Below are positions 10,046-20,512 of a DNA stretch of 64,000 nt, one piece after another (within the stretch, counting starts at the first letter, position 1; the number at the start of each line of letters is the position of its first letter). Position numbers and translations under genes: made by a program. Below the pieces are notes generated by a model that saw nothing but the letters and a program-made list of their open reading frames with translations, was not told where the DNA came from and did no database searches. This DNA is from Armigeres subalbatus (Eukaryota; Arthropoda; Insecta; Diptera; Culicidae): contig NC_085140.1 in the NCBI RefSeq assembly GCF_024139115.2, positions 418,202,283 through 418,266,282 of the forward strand. Reading direction: 5' to 3'.

Positions 10046-10889
10046 GGTAAATTCTTCTCCGACTGACGGCGAAGGTGAGCAGTTAGTGGAAGAGAAGAAT
10101 ACAGCGGAACAGACAAAACTCTATTTTCCGGAGGAAGAAGCGCCAGCATGAAGATCGATACCGCGAAGAGACGGAGCAACTGCACCGCGCTAATAACACA
10201 CGAAAGTTCTATGAGAAGTTGAACCGTTCACGTAAGGGCCACGTGCCACAGCCTGATATGTGTGATCCAAAGGTGGCGGCAGCACTACGAGGAACACCTG
10301 AATGGCAGCTGTGGCAGACACAGGACATAAGAAATTCGGAGACGCATAGTGGCTGGAAATCATACTTTGGACTCCGCTCCGATCGAATAGAGTTCGCCGC
10401 CGTACCAAACTGACAATCTACAAAACGCTCATTGGACCGGTAGTCCTCTACGGACACGAGACCTGGACGATGCTCGTGGAGAACCAACGTGCACTCGGAG
10501 TATTCCAAATGAAAGTGTTGCGTACCATCTATGGTGGGGTACAGATGGCGGACAGTACGTGGAGGAGGCGATTGAACCACGAGTTGCATCAGCTTTTGGG
10601 AGAACCATCCATCGTTCACACCGCGAAAATCGGACAACTGCGATGGGCTGGGCACGTAGCCAGAATGTCGGACAATAACCTGGTGAAAATTGTTCTGGAC
10701 AACGATCCGACGGGCACAAGAAGGCGAGGTGCGCAGCGGGCAAGGTGGATCGATCAGGGGGAAGATGACTTGTGGACCCTCCGTAGACTGCGTGGTTGGC
10801 GACGTGTAGCCATGGACCGAGCCGAATGGAGAAGACTCTTATATACCGCACAGGCCACTTCGGCCTTAGTCTGAATAAATAAATAAATA
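10046..10889 (+). pseudogene. RTE-like non-LTR retrotransposon, internally deleted
   Basis: Translation at about 10140-10280 gives the linker between endonuclease and reverse transcriptase (NTRKFYEKLNRSRKG, then PQPDMCD). From about 10400 the sequence jumps to the region after the catalytic core (LTIYKTLIGPVVLYGHETWT), and the frame 10470-10874 supplies the C-terminus, with RRRLNHELHQL, LRWAGHVARM and DRAEWRR motifs. The polymerase core is therefore deleted and the pieces lie in different frames. The copy ends in (AATA)n at about 10874-10889, the short-repeat tail usual in RTE-type elements. It cannot move by itself. A related fragment lies at 49084-49690. Confidence 0.8.
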
Positions 10890-11029
10890 CATGATAGAAG
10901 CGAATTATAGATATAACCATAACGTGTTGGATGAATATTGTGTTGAATAACACACAATACATTTTTATAATTATGCAAGAAATCCTAATGAAATATCAAA
11001 TAAATGAAATTCTGTAGACTATAGAGAAC

Positions 11030-11990
11030 TTAGATCATCCGGCTTGGACATATCTGAATTGCGAATCCTGGCCTGGGTGGAGAATATGGTTTGCTATTGA
11101 TTTGATACCGATGTCTCTCTTTGACCTCAGATGTCTTGGTAGATCAATTTGTCTGAACTCCAGAATGATTTGGGGAATCTAAGCTATCCGTTTCGGACAT
11201 ATTTGAATCGTTAGTCATTCGCTGACCTCCAAGCCGCTGTATGGATACCATAGGTATCAATTGGCTTTGTATCGTGCCCAATAGTCTTAGTAGAGCAATT
11301 TGCCTGGAATCCAGAATGACTTGAAGAATTTAAAATATCCGGTTTTGACATATCTAAACCGTAAATCATGCACATATCCTCTAGAGGTATGTATGGACAC
11401 CATGGGTTGCTATTGACTTTCTATCGAGGCCAGTTGCCTTGGTAGACCAATTTATCTGTACTCCACAATGATTTGGAGATCTTAGAACATCCCCCCTCCC
11501 ACCTGTAATATTTTTCCCATACAAATCATTTTTTTTATTTATATGGGACGTAAGAAAATGGCAAACCCCCCCCTCCCCCATAAGTGCTTACGTAATTAGT
11601 GTACGAACCCATATCTAGATCGTAAATCATGCACAAGGCCTCTAAGGGCATGTATGAATCCGACGGGTTGCTATTGGCTTTGTATCGAGCCTAGTTGCCT
11701 TGGTAGACCAATTGGTCTGAACTCCACAACGATTTGGAGAACTTGGCTTGATATCGAGTCAAGTAATCTTGATCAATTCGTCCGAACTCCAGAATGATTT
11801 GGAGAACTTAGAACATCCGGTTTAGACATATCTAGATCATAAATTATAATAATGACCTCTAACGGCCTGTATGGGTACCATGGGTTGCTATTGGTTTCGT
11901 ACCAATTGATTCGTAATTGATTTGGTAGACCAAGGTTCTAAAATCCAGAATGGTTTGGAGAACCTAGAACATTTGTAAGAATATTGTTTG
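11030..11990. repeat. Satellite A, ~152-bp tandem repeat
   Basis: The anchor CCAGAATGATTTGGAGAA or a near copy begins at 11161, 11312, 11464, 11725, 11790 and 11946. The spacing is 151-152 bp for intact units, 261 bp across the insertion at 11491-11610 (about 110 bp extra), and one partial unit. Other shared phrases are CATCCGGTTTGGACATATCT and ATACCATGGGTTGCTATTGG. Units differ by perhaps 15-25%, so this is an old array. No coding content. Confidence 0.8.
11491..11610. mobile_element. Small C-run MITE inside satellite A
   Basis: About 110 bp interrupts one satellite monomer. It carries two polypyrimidine runs (CCCCCCTCCC near 11491 and CCCCCCCCTCCCCC near 11565) and a GCTTACGTAATTAGTGTACG end. 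The motifs recall the C-run elements near 15.5 and 18.6 kb and the TTACGTCAC element at 43560. Confidence 0.45.
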
Positions 11991-12222
11991 CATTCATGAT
12001 TTATAATCACTGAAATAGTATTAGGTACATTCATGGGAAAAACAGCAATAGAATCGTTAATTCATGATATTCGTGTACAACTTTCGTCCAAATAAAAGGG
12101 GCCAACTGAAAGTTTCGGAAAATGAATGAGCTGACGGCTATTTTGGTATTTACACATGTGAATTTGGCTTAGAAATGTCTGAGATATTGCTAATATACAA
12201 TTATATACAATTATATATAATA

Positions 12223-12475
12223 TCTTCTTCTTCTTCCTCAATGGCTCTACATTCCAACTGGAACTTGGCCTGCTTTTCAATTTAGTATTCTATTAGCATT
12301 TCCTCAGTTTTTAATTGAAAGCTTTTCTATGCCCGCCATTGCATGAGTATGTATTTTGTGTGGCAAATACAATGGATACACTATGCCCAGGGAGTCCAGA
12401 ATGTTTCCAACCCGAAAACATCCTAGACCGGACCGAGAATCGAGCTCGCCATCTCCGGATTGGCAATCCTACGCC
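12223..12475 (-). mobile_element. Feilai-like SINE
   Basis: On the minus strand it starts in a tRNA-like head with B box GAGCTCGATTCTCGG (about 12430-12445), passes through a body containing AAGCAGGCCAAGTTCCAG and TGAAAAGC, and ends in GAA triplets (12223-12236). A tRNA-related head, unrelated body and triplet tail match the published description of Feilai in Aedes aegypti. Other copies lie at 17087-17212 and 38351-38616. The open frames that overlap it are not genes. Confidence 0.75.
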
Positions 12476-13445
12476 AGTTCGAATTCTCACTACTCATGCA
12501 CAACTTCAATCAAGCGCGACTCAAAACCTGTCAGATTCATTGTGAGCGGTTCGCGGGATTACGATTCCAGGCACAACAAATATGAAGATGGTGTAAGTAT
12601 TTATCATACATATTTATCGTCTTATGGGTTTTTGCTTGTTTTGATGGCTTTTGTATATTTTTTTTTCTTGCTTCAGAGAGCGGGTAATGGCGCTTGAACC
12701 TAGGCTTATATGCACACTGATGTACATAAGCATTCGTCATATTTTTATAGTAATCATGATGGATTGATGCGAATACTTTTGTCAATCAGTGTATTTTTTA
12801 TTTTATTTTTATTTTATTAATTTTATCAACCGTCGTAGACTAGTACATATAAATATACATAATTTTTCATTTCGTAATGCTAATAAATTGTGAAATATTT
12901 AACATATATTTAAAAAATGTTATATCTTTCGTCTTATGTGTTGCGATTTCGAATTCTATTAAAATATGTTTTAAGATTCTGCCGAGGCATTGTAAAGTCG
13001 ATAGCTTCGCAGTGTTGATTGTAAATGTCTATTATTCGATTCAAAGGTCCAAATTTGGCATAATTTGTTCGATAATAGTTTGTTATAAATAAGGTACGAT
13101 TACGAAGCTGCCTTGAAGGAATATAAAAGTTTAATTTTGATAAGATTTCAGGTGAATCAACACGTTGCGAAACGATATCATTTACGAAGGAAATCATTGT
13201 TATTTCACGCCGCTCTTTCAAAGTCTGTATGTCAATAAGCATGCAGCGTGCTTTGTATGATGGGAGTGGAAATGATGTCCAGTCTAATTTACGAAGAGCA
13301 AATAGGAAAAATTGCTTTTGTACAGATTCTAATCTCTCTTCGTGCGTGATTGAGAAGGATACCATACAATACTGCAATATTCCATTATTGATCTAACATA
13401 AGCTACATAAAGTGTTTTAATTGTATATGGGTCATGAAAGTTATA

Positions 13446-13639
13446 CAGTTAAACCTCCATGAGTCGATGTTCTATGACTCGATATCGACTCATAGAAGCA
13501 AATTATTTCATATTAAAAAATATTTTCTGGGTTACTACGATGGTCCCTTCAAACAGCATCACAAGGTTTGTGTATTCCACATCTCGATATTTCCTTGAGT
13601 CGATGGTCCCTTCAATATCGACTCATGGAGGTTTTACTG
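13446..13639. mobile_element. Tc1/mariner-type MITE, TA-flanked
   Basis: Ends CAGTTAAACCTCCATGAGTC and, inverted, CAGTAAAACCTCCATGAGTC, next to TA (13444-13445 and 13640-13641). The interior contains ATATCGACTCAT and GGTCCCTTCAA, shared with 497-901. It sits inside the reverse transcriptase pseudogene, so it is younger than that copy. Confidence 0.85.
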
Positions 13640-14008
13640 TAGCAGAAACGCTTTACGAACCCTAGCATGTTATTAGCCCTGTGAATGATTGTGTTGTAGT
13701 GGTCTACGAAAGAAAGTTTAGAGTCTAAGATTGCTCCTAAGTCCCTTACTCTTTCACATTTTTCCACATTCTGATTCCCTAATGCGATTGAAATGTTTGG
13801 TATTGTTCTTTATCTGCTAAATGATGTTAAGTTGTATTTCTTTACATTCAGTTCTAATAGGCTTTTCTTGCACCATATGTAGAATTTGTCTATTTCATTG
13901 CGGAATACATTGATGTCGACTTCATTTCTTATTTCCATAAAGAGTTTCATATCATCGGCATAAATTAACACTTTAAAATTGAAACAGATTTTACGACCGT
14001 GATTGTGG

Positions 14009-14338
14009 TGAATGATTTGTTTATCGGCTTTATCGGTCATTTCTACTCAAAGTATGAGGGAGTAGATAATCGAAAGATAATTGAAAATCATTAGATTGAA
14101 AGCCATTCGCTAGGGCGCGAACAAGTATGAAGCGATAGAGGGTGAAAGGGAGAAAGGAAGACCATCTATTGAACAGCACACAATCGAAGCGTGAATCTTC
14201 TTGCCTAACGCCCTGGTTGTGGACGGCTTGGTTAGTGGTATGGAAACCACCGTGCCAAGACAGGAATTATCTTTCGATTATCTACTCCCTCATACTTTGA
14301 GTAGAAATGACCGATAAAGCCGATAAACAAATCATTCA
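14009..14338. mobile_element. Insertion with perfect 74-bp inverted repeats
   Basis: Positions 14009-14082 and 14265-14338 are exact inverted complements over 74 bp (outer end TGAATGATTTGTTTATCGGC). They enclose a 182-bp unique loop with no ORF of note. It lies between the RT motifs GVPQGSHLG and YADD and interrupts the pseudogene. There is no convincing short target duplication at the arm ends. A loose 11-bp direct repeat of type AAARTGTTAAT occurs slightly outside (about 14338-14348 and 13966-13976). Perfect arms in otherwise decayed DNA mean a recent event. Confidence 0.7.
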
Positions 14339-14458
14339 TTAACATTTTTATAATATTTTTCAGAATGAAGGAAATGTCGTTTACGTACAAGATATAAAGA
14401 AGATGACCCAAATGAGAGCCTTGAGGGACTCCCGAAGTGACTTGAATTGGTTTTGATT

Positions 14459-14618
14459 GATAAGAAAATTATTTTGAGCTTTTTAGTGGAATGTTTTCAC
14501 CTGTCATAAGACGAGTTTAAACAATCCCATTGAATTCCACCACTTAATTGTATCCTGACAGATACGTATTTCGACCTCAACAGTAAGGCCGTCTTCAGTG
14601 TCTTGTACTTGACTCGAC
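14459..14618 (-). mobile_element. 160-bp SINE-like insertion with 11-bp TSD
   Basis: Flanked by an exact 11-bp direct repeat, TGGTTTTGATT, at 14448-14458 and 14619-14629. Removing the insertion and one repeat restores the reading frame of the host RT through the motif GVPQGSHLG, so this is a true insertion. On the minus strand it starts AGTCGAGTCAAGTACAAG, contains the hammerhead-like fold annotated separately, and ends in AATTTTCTTATC. Retroposition is suggested by the TSD length. No pol III box was identified. Confidence 0.8.
14551..14608 (-). ncRNA. Hammerhead-like ribozyme motif
   Basis: Minus strand: stem I 5' strand GACA, then CTGAAGA (14592-14598), stem II GGCCT / AGGTC around loop TACTGTTG, then GAAA, a minimal stem III ATAC/GTAT, cleavage-type ATC, then TGTC closing stem I. 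An outer GTA/TAC pair with an internal loop could extend it. This is the order of a type I hammerhead. One extra base sits between CTGAAGA and stem II compared with the canonical core, so activity is uncertain. Penelope-like retroelements are known to carry small hammerheads. Confidence 0.45.
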
Positions 14619-17086
14619 TGGTTTTGATTTATGTCCATTAAATTTGATAATTTGTTGGCGGTCAGTTAGGTATGATTCAAGCCATTTCAGGAGTCGTGGT
14701 CGTGATTCAATTCCAATTTTGTGTAGTTTAAAAAGCAGCATCGGTATATCAATGCGATCGAATGCCTTGCTAAAGTCCGTATATAGAGCTTCTACATGGT
14801 TGCCGTTATCCATTGCATTCAATGAAAGTCTACGAATTGAAGCAGATTTGTTGAGGTCAAGCGACCTTTAAAACAGCCGTGTTGTGTGTCAGTTACTCTG
14901 TTTTTGATTTGCAAAAATAGCTTCTCGTTAACAATTGCCTCGAAAAGTTTTGGAATGCAAGAGATAAGGGCTATGCCACGATAATTACGTACGTCTGATT
15001 TTCGCCCAGATTTAAATATTGGTACTAGAAAAGAGCTTTTCCATATTTTTGGGAAGATTCCAGATTCCAGAGACTTATTGAAAAGCCAATATAGAGGAGT
15101 AGTGAGTTCTTTTGCTATTTTTTTTAATAAATACTGGTGGAATAGGGTCCGGTCCCATCCCAAGACGTTGAGGACCAAAAGAGTGTACATGAATCATCTT
15201 AGCTAAGTCACTCCCAACGATTGAACAACTATCACCTATCAATATAAACAGAGCGGTTGGTACGAGATGCCCCGTTCAACGGCTTAATTGCCGTTTTTAT
15301 GTTTGAACTACATTTTTGATGTGCTTCAAACATAAATATTGGAAATAAAAGTGATAGATGTAGTCGAGTCTACCACTTTTCAGGATTCTTTCAAGAACTG
15401 GCTGTGTATGTGTAGACTAGACTAGACTAGAAATGCCTGAGATATTGCTAAGGGGCCATCCAGAAACCACGTGGTCATATTTTTGAAGATTTTCAACCCC
15501 CCCTCCCCCCATGTGGCTTATCGTGGTCATTTGGCAGACCCCCTCCCCCCATCCCTCCCCTTTGACCACGTGGTTTTTTCTAAAGTACAAACACTTAAAA
15601 CAAACTTTATGTAACTAAAACATATGGTTAAACCGATCAATTTTGAAGATGGACAATTTCAACTGATTCAAAATCAAACTAAACCCAGCATGGAAATTAT
15701 AAATTTTCATGAATTCGAACATTTTGATGATGTTATGCTGTAATGTTTATCGGGTATTAGGATATCTAGAACTCGTTCACCTTCGATGCATCAGGAGGAT
15801 ACAAAAAAATGTGGACTCGCGAATATGTTATAAAAATTTCGAGAAAAAATTGTAATGGTTTAGAAATTTTCCAAAATATCCCTATATTATTAATTTTTTT
15901 AGAATTTTTTATCAAAGATTTTTTTTTAAATAATTATAAAGTTCATCACTGAATATCCCTATCGATTCCTGAGAGTATTTGGGGCCTTCAGTAGCTCTGG
16001 AGGTACTGGAAATTCTTAAGATATATCAACCTCAGCGAAGCATCTGAACTGAACTCTTACAACAAAAAATTTATCAGAGAATCACAAAGTTAATATGTAA
16101 TCTTAGAGATGCAAATAAAACCTCCTACTGTTGTTTCTTTTGAGTAGCATTCCTGTAGAAATTCCAGTTTTGCTTTCAGAATCATCAAATTAGTTTACAT
16201 TCCAATATTAACAGGTATTAACAGGTTTCAGTATAAATTAGAAAAAAAAACCAGCTTACTTTTTTTTACAGAATCTCTAAAGATTTTTTTTTTCAAAAGC
16301 CTTGGCAACTTTAATGAATCTTCAAAGGAAATTCTTCTAAATCTCCAATGGAATTTTTTACGTTTTCCAAAAGAAATTCTTAGACACATTCAGCAGTTTT
16401 TTTTTTAATTTCCAAAACAAATTATTCGGAATATGCCAAAATATTTCCTATGGAAATTCCTAAGATTTTCCAGTAGAAAATCAAAAAAAGTTCATCTGAA
16501 ACACCAATAATGAACTTCCCGAGGAAATTCCGATGTTTTTACAAGTGAAAATTACGAAAAAATTGTACTTTTGAAGGAATTCCTTAAAAAATCAAATCAA
16601 AATTTTAAAGATTTTCTGATGTGAAAATTCCTTAAAATTTCTAAATCATTTCCTGTGCATCTTTGCATGGTAAAGTCTTAAAGCAATGTTTAGCTGAACG
16701 TACAAAGAAATCAAAAGGACTTCCCGAAGAAGAATGAATTCCCTATGAAATTTTGGAAGAATTTATGGTACAAATTAAAAAAAAACAAGAATCTCGAGAA
16801 TTCTAAAGATTTATTTTTTGAAAATCCAAAGAATTTTTTGAAGATAATCCATAGACTCTTCCGTGGAAATTCTAAATAATGCCTCGAATAAAAAAATACT
16901 TGGAAAATTTTAAAAAATTTGATAGAATTCACAAAGAGCGTAAAAAAGTATTCCGAAAAATTTTCATTTCAAAATTCTAAATTTGAAAAAAAAAAACAAA
17001 AACAAAAAATGTACGGAAACATCAAAGTGTTTCATGTGGCATTGGCTGTTTAATATCTTTCGGAAATTCAGAAGAAAAATTCAGAA

Positions 17087-17212
17087 GTCTTCTTCTTCTT
17101 CTATGGCTCCAAATTTCAACTGGAAGTTGGTCTGCTTTTCAACTTAGTATATTCTATTAGCATTTCCTTAGTTATAAATTGAAAGCTTTTATATGCCAGC
17201 CATTGCAGACTG
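17087..17212 (-). mobile_element. Feilai-like SINE, 3' fragment
   Basis: The body and GAA-triplet tail of the family at 12223-12475 (CTTCTTCTTCTTC at 17087-17100, then TTTCAACTGGAAGTTGG). The tRNA-like head is missing, so this is a 5'-truncated copy. Confidence 0.7.
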
Positions 17213-17746
17213 AACTGAACATTTTTAAGTGCACTCCTTAAAATGTTCGAAAAACTTCTTTTGGAAATTAAGAAGAATTTCTGGTGAAGATTCGAAAGAA
17301 CTTGTCGTAGAAAATTTCATTAGAATGTAAAAAAAATATATGAAAATTTGAACTTTTTTTCCACTGAAAATTATATGTATTTCCCACGGGACTATTTTGA
17401 ATTTTCAGACAGAATTCACATGGAATTTTTTTCGGAGTTTTAAGGAAATTTTTTTCGCAATTTACACTGGAGATGTTTTATTTTTTTTCATTACCAATTT
17501 GTAGCAAAATTTCCAAGCAAAATTTTTCAGATAAAATTGTTCAAAAATCATTCTGAATGCCAGCACTTCATCAGGATTATATACAGGAATTTTAAAGTTT
17601 TTACAAGAAATTTCTTTACTGGATTTTTCCTGAATATCCACAAGAAATTCTGTTGAAGTTTTTTTCTTGGGTTATTGTTGGATTAACATCCTTGAATGAA
17701 TATTTTTCAAATTTGTAGCTGCAGTCCGCTGATGCAAAAGTGTCGG

Positions 17747-18145
17747 CAAGGATGTTATCGATCATTTAGTAATCTGCATTCGATCATTTAGTCGTTTTTT
17801 AATAACTCATTCCAGAGGCTAAATTTCAAAATGTGTTATATGGTGGACTTCTAGTGCAAAGGTTTATCTACTACTCTGCCTAACAGTTCGTTGTTTTAAT
17901 TTCACTAATAACTTAAGACTAAATGATTGCATATTTTGTTATCATTTAGTATAAGTATGGCAACTAGCACCGTAACTCCTTTAGCAGTGGAATTCATACA
18001 TCGACCTGTTAAGGAGAGTTGTAGAAAAACCTTAGCACTAAAAGTCCACCATACAACACATTTTTAAATTTAGCCTCTAGAATGAGTTTTTGACAAACTA
18101 CTGAATGATCGAAAGCAGATTATTAAATGATCGATAACATCCTTG
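17747..18145. mobile_element. hAT-like MITE with long inverted arms
   Basis: Starts CAAGGATGTTATCGATCATT and ends in its complement. Inverted similarity extends about 150 bp into each side (shared GGTGGACTT and TTAGCCTCT words). The flanking octamers AGTGTCGG (17739-17746) and AATGTCGG (18146-18153) match at 7 of 8 positions, the duplication length of hAT elements. Motifs of the type ATCATTTAGT recur in the interior. 399 bp, no ORF of note. Nested in the 3.2-kb element. Confidence 0.75.
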
Positions 18146-18650
18146 AATGTCGGCGGCGTGATGCCAAAAACCATCTGCGGCGGTGGCGTGGCACGGCGGA
18201 TTTTTTTTTCTATATTTTCTCATTTTTCCTTTCCAAATTTTTGTTGCGGAAATTGAGACTGAATCGCAACCTGTTTTTTCATTTATATTTTTATGGAAAA
18301 GGGATCTAAGGCTAAGATGGTCAAATAGCGCAGATATGCATCGGCGTTACGACCGCGTTACTGGTTTTTCTCGAAGCACACCTGCGTCTTTTTAACACTG
18401 AGTTGAAAAGACGCTACGTGGGCATCGGCCCTAAGATGCGCTTTGCGTTTAATGATTAAATCATTAAATTTTAATGATTTGAATTTTTTACACCGCTATT
18501 GTTATTCACCAAAAGTTTTTCGTGTAAAAAAAACCACGTGGTTCGAGAGCAACACCCCCCCTCCCCCCATGTGGCTTATCGTGGTCATTTTCCAAACCCC
18601 CCTCCCCCCATATATGACCACGTGGTTTCTGGACGGCCCCTAAGTCAAAT

Positions 18651-18853
18651 GCGGGTCAATATGACCCGAACACCGTAAGTGTGAGTTTCTTTTTTTTTGT
18701 AGCCCTTAAGGAATGTCGTGCAAAGTAGATCAACGTTCCGAAACATAATTTTCCACGAAATAGGAACAATCAAAAAGCTTTAAACCTTCACATTGTTGCG
18801 TTAAAAAGTTACAACATTTTGAAAGTTGGCGATTCCGGTCATATTGACCCGAA
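18651..18853. mobile_element. Short inverted-repeat element, GGGTCAATATGACC ends
   Basis: GCGGGTCAATATGACCCGAA at 18651-18670 and, inverted, TTCGGGTCAATATGACCGG at 18835-18853. About 200 bp with no ORF. Each end is itself a near-palindrome. A MITE is likely; no target duplication is clear. Confidence 0.45.
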
Positions 18854-18875
18854 CATGTTTGGAAAGTTAAATTAA

Positions 18876-19070
18876 GGACAATCCTCATAGAATCCAAGTT
18901 TGAAAGTACTCGCGTTTTCTAGGGCACACCAATATGGGAGCAACGCACAACATGCTGCGACACAACAAAGCTGAAATAATCAAAATGACAGTTGTGCGTT
19001 GCTCCCGTATTGAGTGGTGTGCCATTGAAAACGCGAGTATTTTTAAATTTGGGTTCTATGATGCTTGTCC
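18876..19070. mobile_element. TTAA-flanked MITE (piggyBac-type)
   Basis: TTAA at 18872-18875 and 19071-19074 encloses inverted ends GGACAATCCTCATAGAATCC and, inverted, GGACAAGCATCATAGAACCC. The arms continue through CTCGCGTTTTC and GGGAGCAACGCACAAC, so nearly all of its 195 bp can form one hairpin. TTAA duplication is typical of piggyBac. ORFs on both strands are artefacts of the hairpin. Confidence 0.75.
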
Positions 19071-19074
19071 TTAA

Positions 19075-20122
19075 AATAAACATACATGGAATTACAATTA
19101 AATGCATATTATTCGGCAACTCGGCCGTGCGAAAATATTTTTTTTTAAGGAATTTGATATTAGTGTCGATGCATGATTTATCGTGCAAATTTTTGTTTTA
19201 CTTTTCTGTTCATGCATCATTGATTGGGGAAAATACGCGTACGTATATCAAAAACATACAATTTAGGAATTCATCTGTAAACACATGCACCAATCTGCAG
19301 TAATATGGCACTGATCTGATCTGAGCTAAGCCCGCATCATAACTGTATATCTTCCAATCAAACAAATGTCAAAAAATTAACATGTTAATTGTAAGTTCGT
19401 TAAAACATCCTGGCGACATCTCTGATATCTTGAGAATGTGAAACAAAACATCTTGAAACAAATGTCAAAAAATGACATGTTATCAACAACTTATACAAAA
19501 CATCTTCTATGATCAAAAAGCTGCATGTTTAACAAACACATTTTTACAACTTTCTTTGAACATGTTTTGTTTTGTATTTCATCTTTCTAACCGTCATACA
19601 ACAAATTTGAATCCCCGCAAAAACAATTTTTTTTTTCGGTGTCACTTGGGTTCTATGTCCGTAACGGCATCGGTTTCGTTTCTGTTAGTGTTTGGGAAGG
19701 CACATTACCGCAGATAAATTGGTTCTTTTCAGGACCACAATTTAAAAGAAGATAAGGGCAGTGGCAGCCACAGAAAGTTTCCATCGGTAAGAGAATCACG
19801 TGCTTGCGTCAGAGGGAGACGCTGGAAAAAATAATTCGCATGGATAGCATCAGCAGCAGTTAAGTGAAATTTCTCTCAAGATTCTGTTTTGGTTTTGTTA
19901 CTGCTTGTTATTGGGAAGATGCATCATTGAAAACAAAACGCTTCCATCTTTCACAATAAAGCTAATCCGAGAAGACATTTCTTCAAAGTATTATTTGTTT
20001 TCGATCAACAGGCAAATAATGGCCCCAATGATCTTATTAACTTAATTTCTACTAATTACATATGATTGATGAGTTTACATTACACACAATATTAAGAGAA
20101 TAATCCATAAACAAAATACAAT
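19075..20122. other. AT-rich spacer with a local duplication
   Basis: I see no gene. Words of the type AACAAATGTCAAAAAAT followed by ACATGTTA occur at about 19360 and again at about 19459. A GC-richer patch at 19740-19870 has no recognisable content. Confidence 0.4.
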
Positions 20123-20126
20123 TTAA

Positions 20127-20391
20127 GGTGATTATACAATCAAGCCATGTGGTGAATTTTAAATTCACCACACGGTTTTCGACTCTATTATCAAAAGTTC
20201 AAATCTAGCGTAATAATCTTCGTACAATGCTGAAATTCAAGTCGATTGTTTAGCATAAGTAAGCAAATGATCTACGGATGTTTTTATCCCCAAGGGCATT
20301 GTGGTTCTCTCAATTCGTGCTCTTGAAAAATCACTAGAAAAAGCACGTGGTTTCCAATATGGCCGATTTGTGGCTTTGTTGTATAACCACC
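20127..20391. mobile_element. TTAA-flanked MITE, ends GGTGATTATACAA
   Basis: TTAA at 20123-20126 and 20392-20395. The left end GGTGATTATACAATCAAGCC and the inverted right end GGTGGTTATACAACAAAGCC match at most positions. A subterminal palindrome, GTGGTGAATTT and its complement (20149-20171), could form a hairpin. 265 bp, non-coding. Confidence 0.75.
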
Positions 20392-20512
20392 TTAAACAAG
20401 ATATACTATAGGCATGATCTGAAATCATGCTTCATGATCATGAAAACTGCAGACTGCCAAAATTCTTTTTTTATGGTTCCCAATAGCTGGATTCACGATG
20501 TACAAACGGTCT

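Larger units (their letters stand above)
12791..15330 (-). pseudogene. CR1/jockey-type retrotransposon, RT region, disrupted
   Basis: Read from high to low coordinates. At 15190-14819 the N-terminal RT blocks appear (PLYWLFNKSLESGIFPKIWK, then NYRGIALIS). At 14822-14620 comes ALYTDFSKAFDRID with its first catalytic Asp, then LESYLTDRQQ. At about 14440-14400 is GVPQGSHLG. At 13955-13930 is the catalytic LIYADDMKLF. At 13377-12937 is the C-terminal region (LDWTSFPLPSYKAR, EAIDFTM). An A-rich tail shows as T-rich DNA at 12791-12826. Three insertions (13446-13639, 14009-14338, 14459-14618) plus stops break the frame. Endonuclease and ORF1 are absent, a typical 5' truncation. Confidence 0.85.
15452..18640. 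mobile_element. TAA-flanked element, 3.2 kb, PIF/Harbinger-like ends
   Basis: Left end GGGGCCATCCAGAAACCACG and right end, inverted, GGGGCCGTCCAGAAACCACG match with one difference and continue in GTGGTCATAT. TAA flanks both sides (15449-15451 and 18641-18643), the target type of PIF/Harbinger. Each terminal region (about 15452-15590 and 18527-18640) contains a second CCACGTGG copy and CCCCCCTCCCCCC runs. The AT-rich interior has repeated GGAAATTC-like words and no transposase. It hosts a Feilai-like fragment and a hAT-like MITE. Alternatively, two short MITEs of one family happen to lie in opposite orientation. Confidence 0.5.

Noticed and set aside
12356..12697. 113-codon plus frame
   Set aside because: More than a third of it is antisense to the Feilai-like SINE. 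The remainder is low-complexity.
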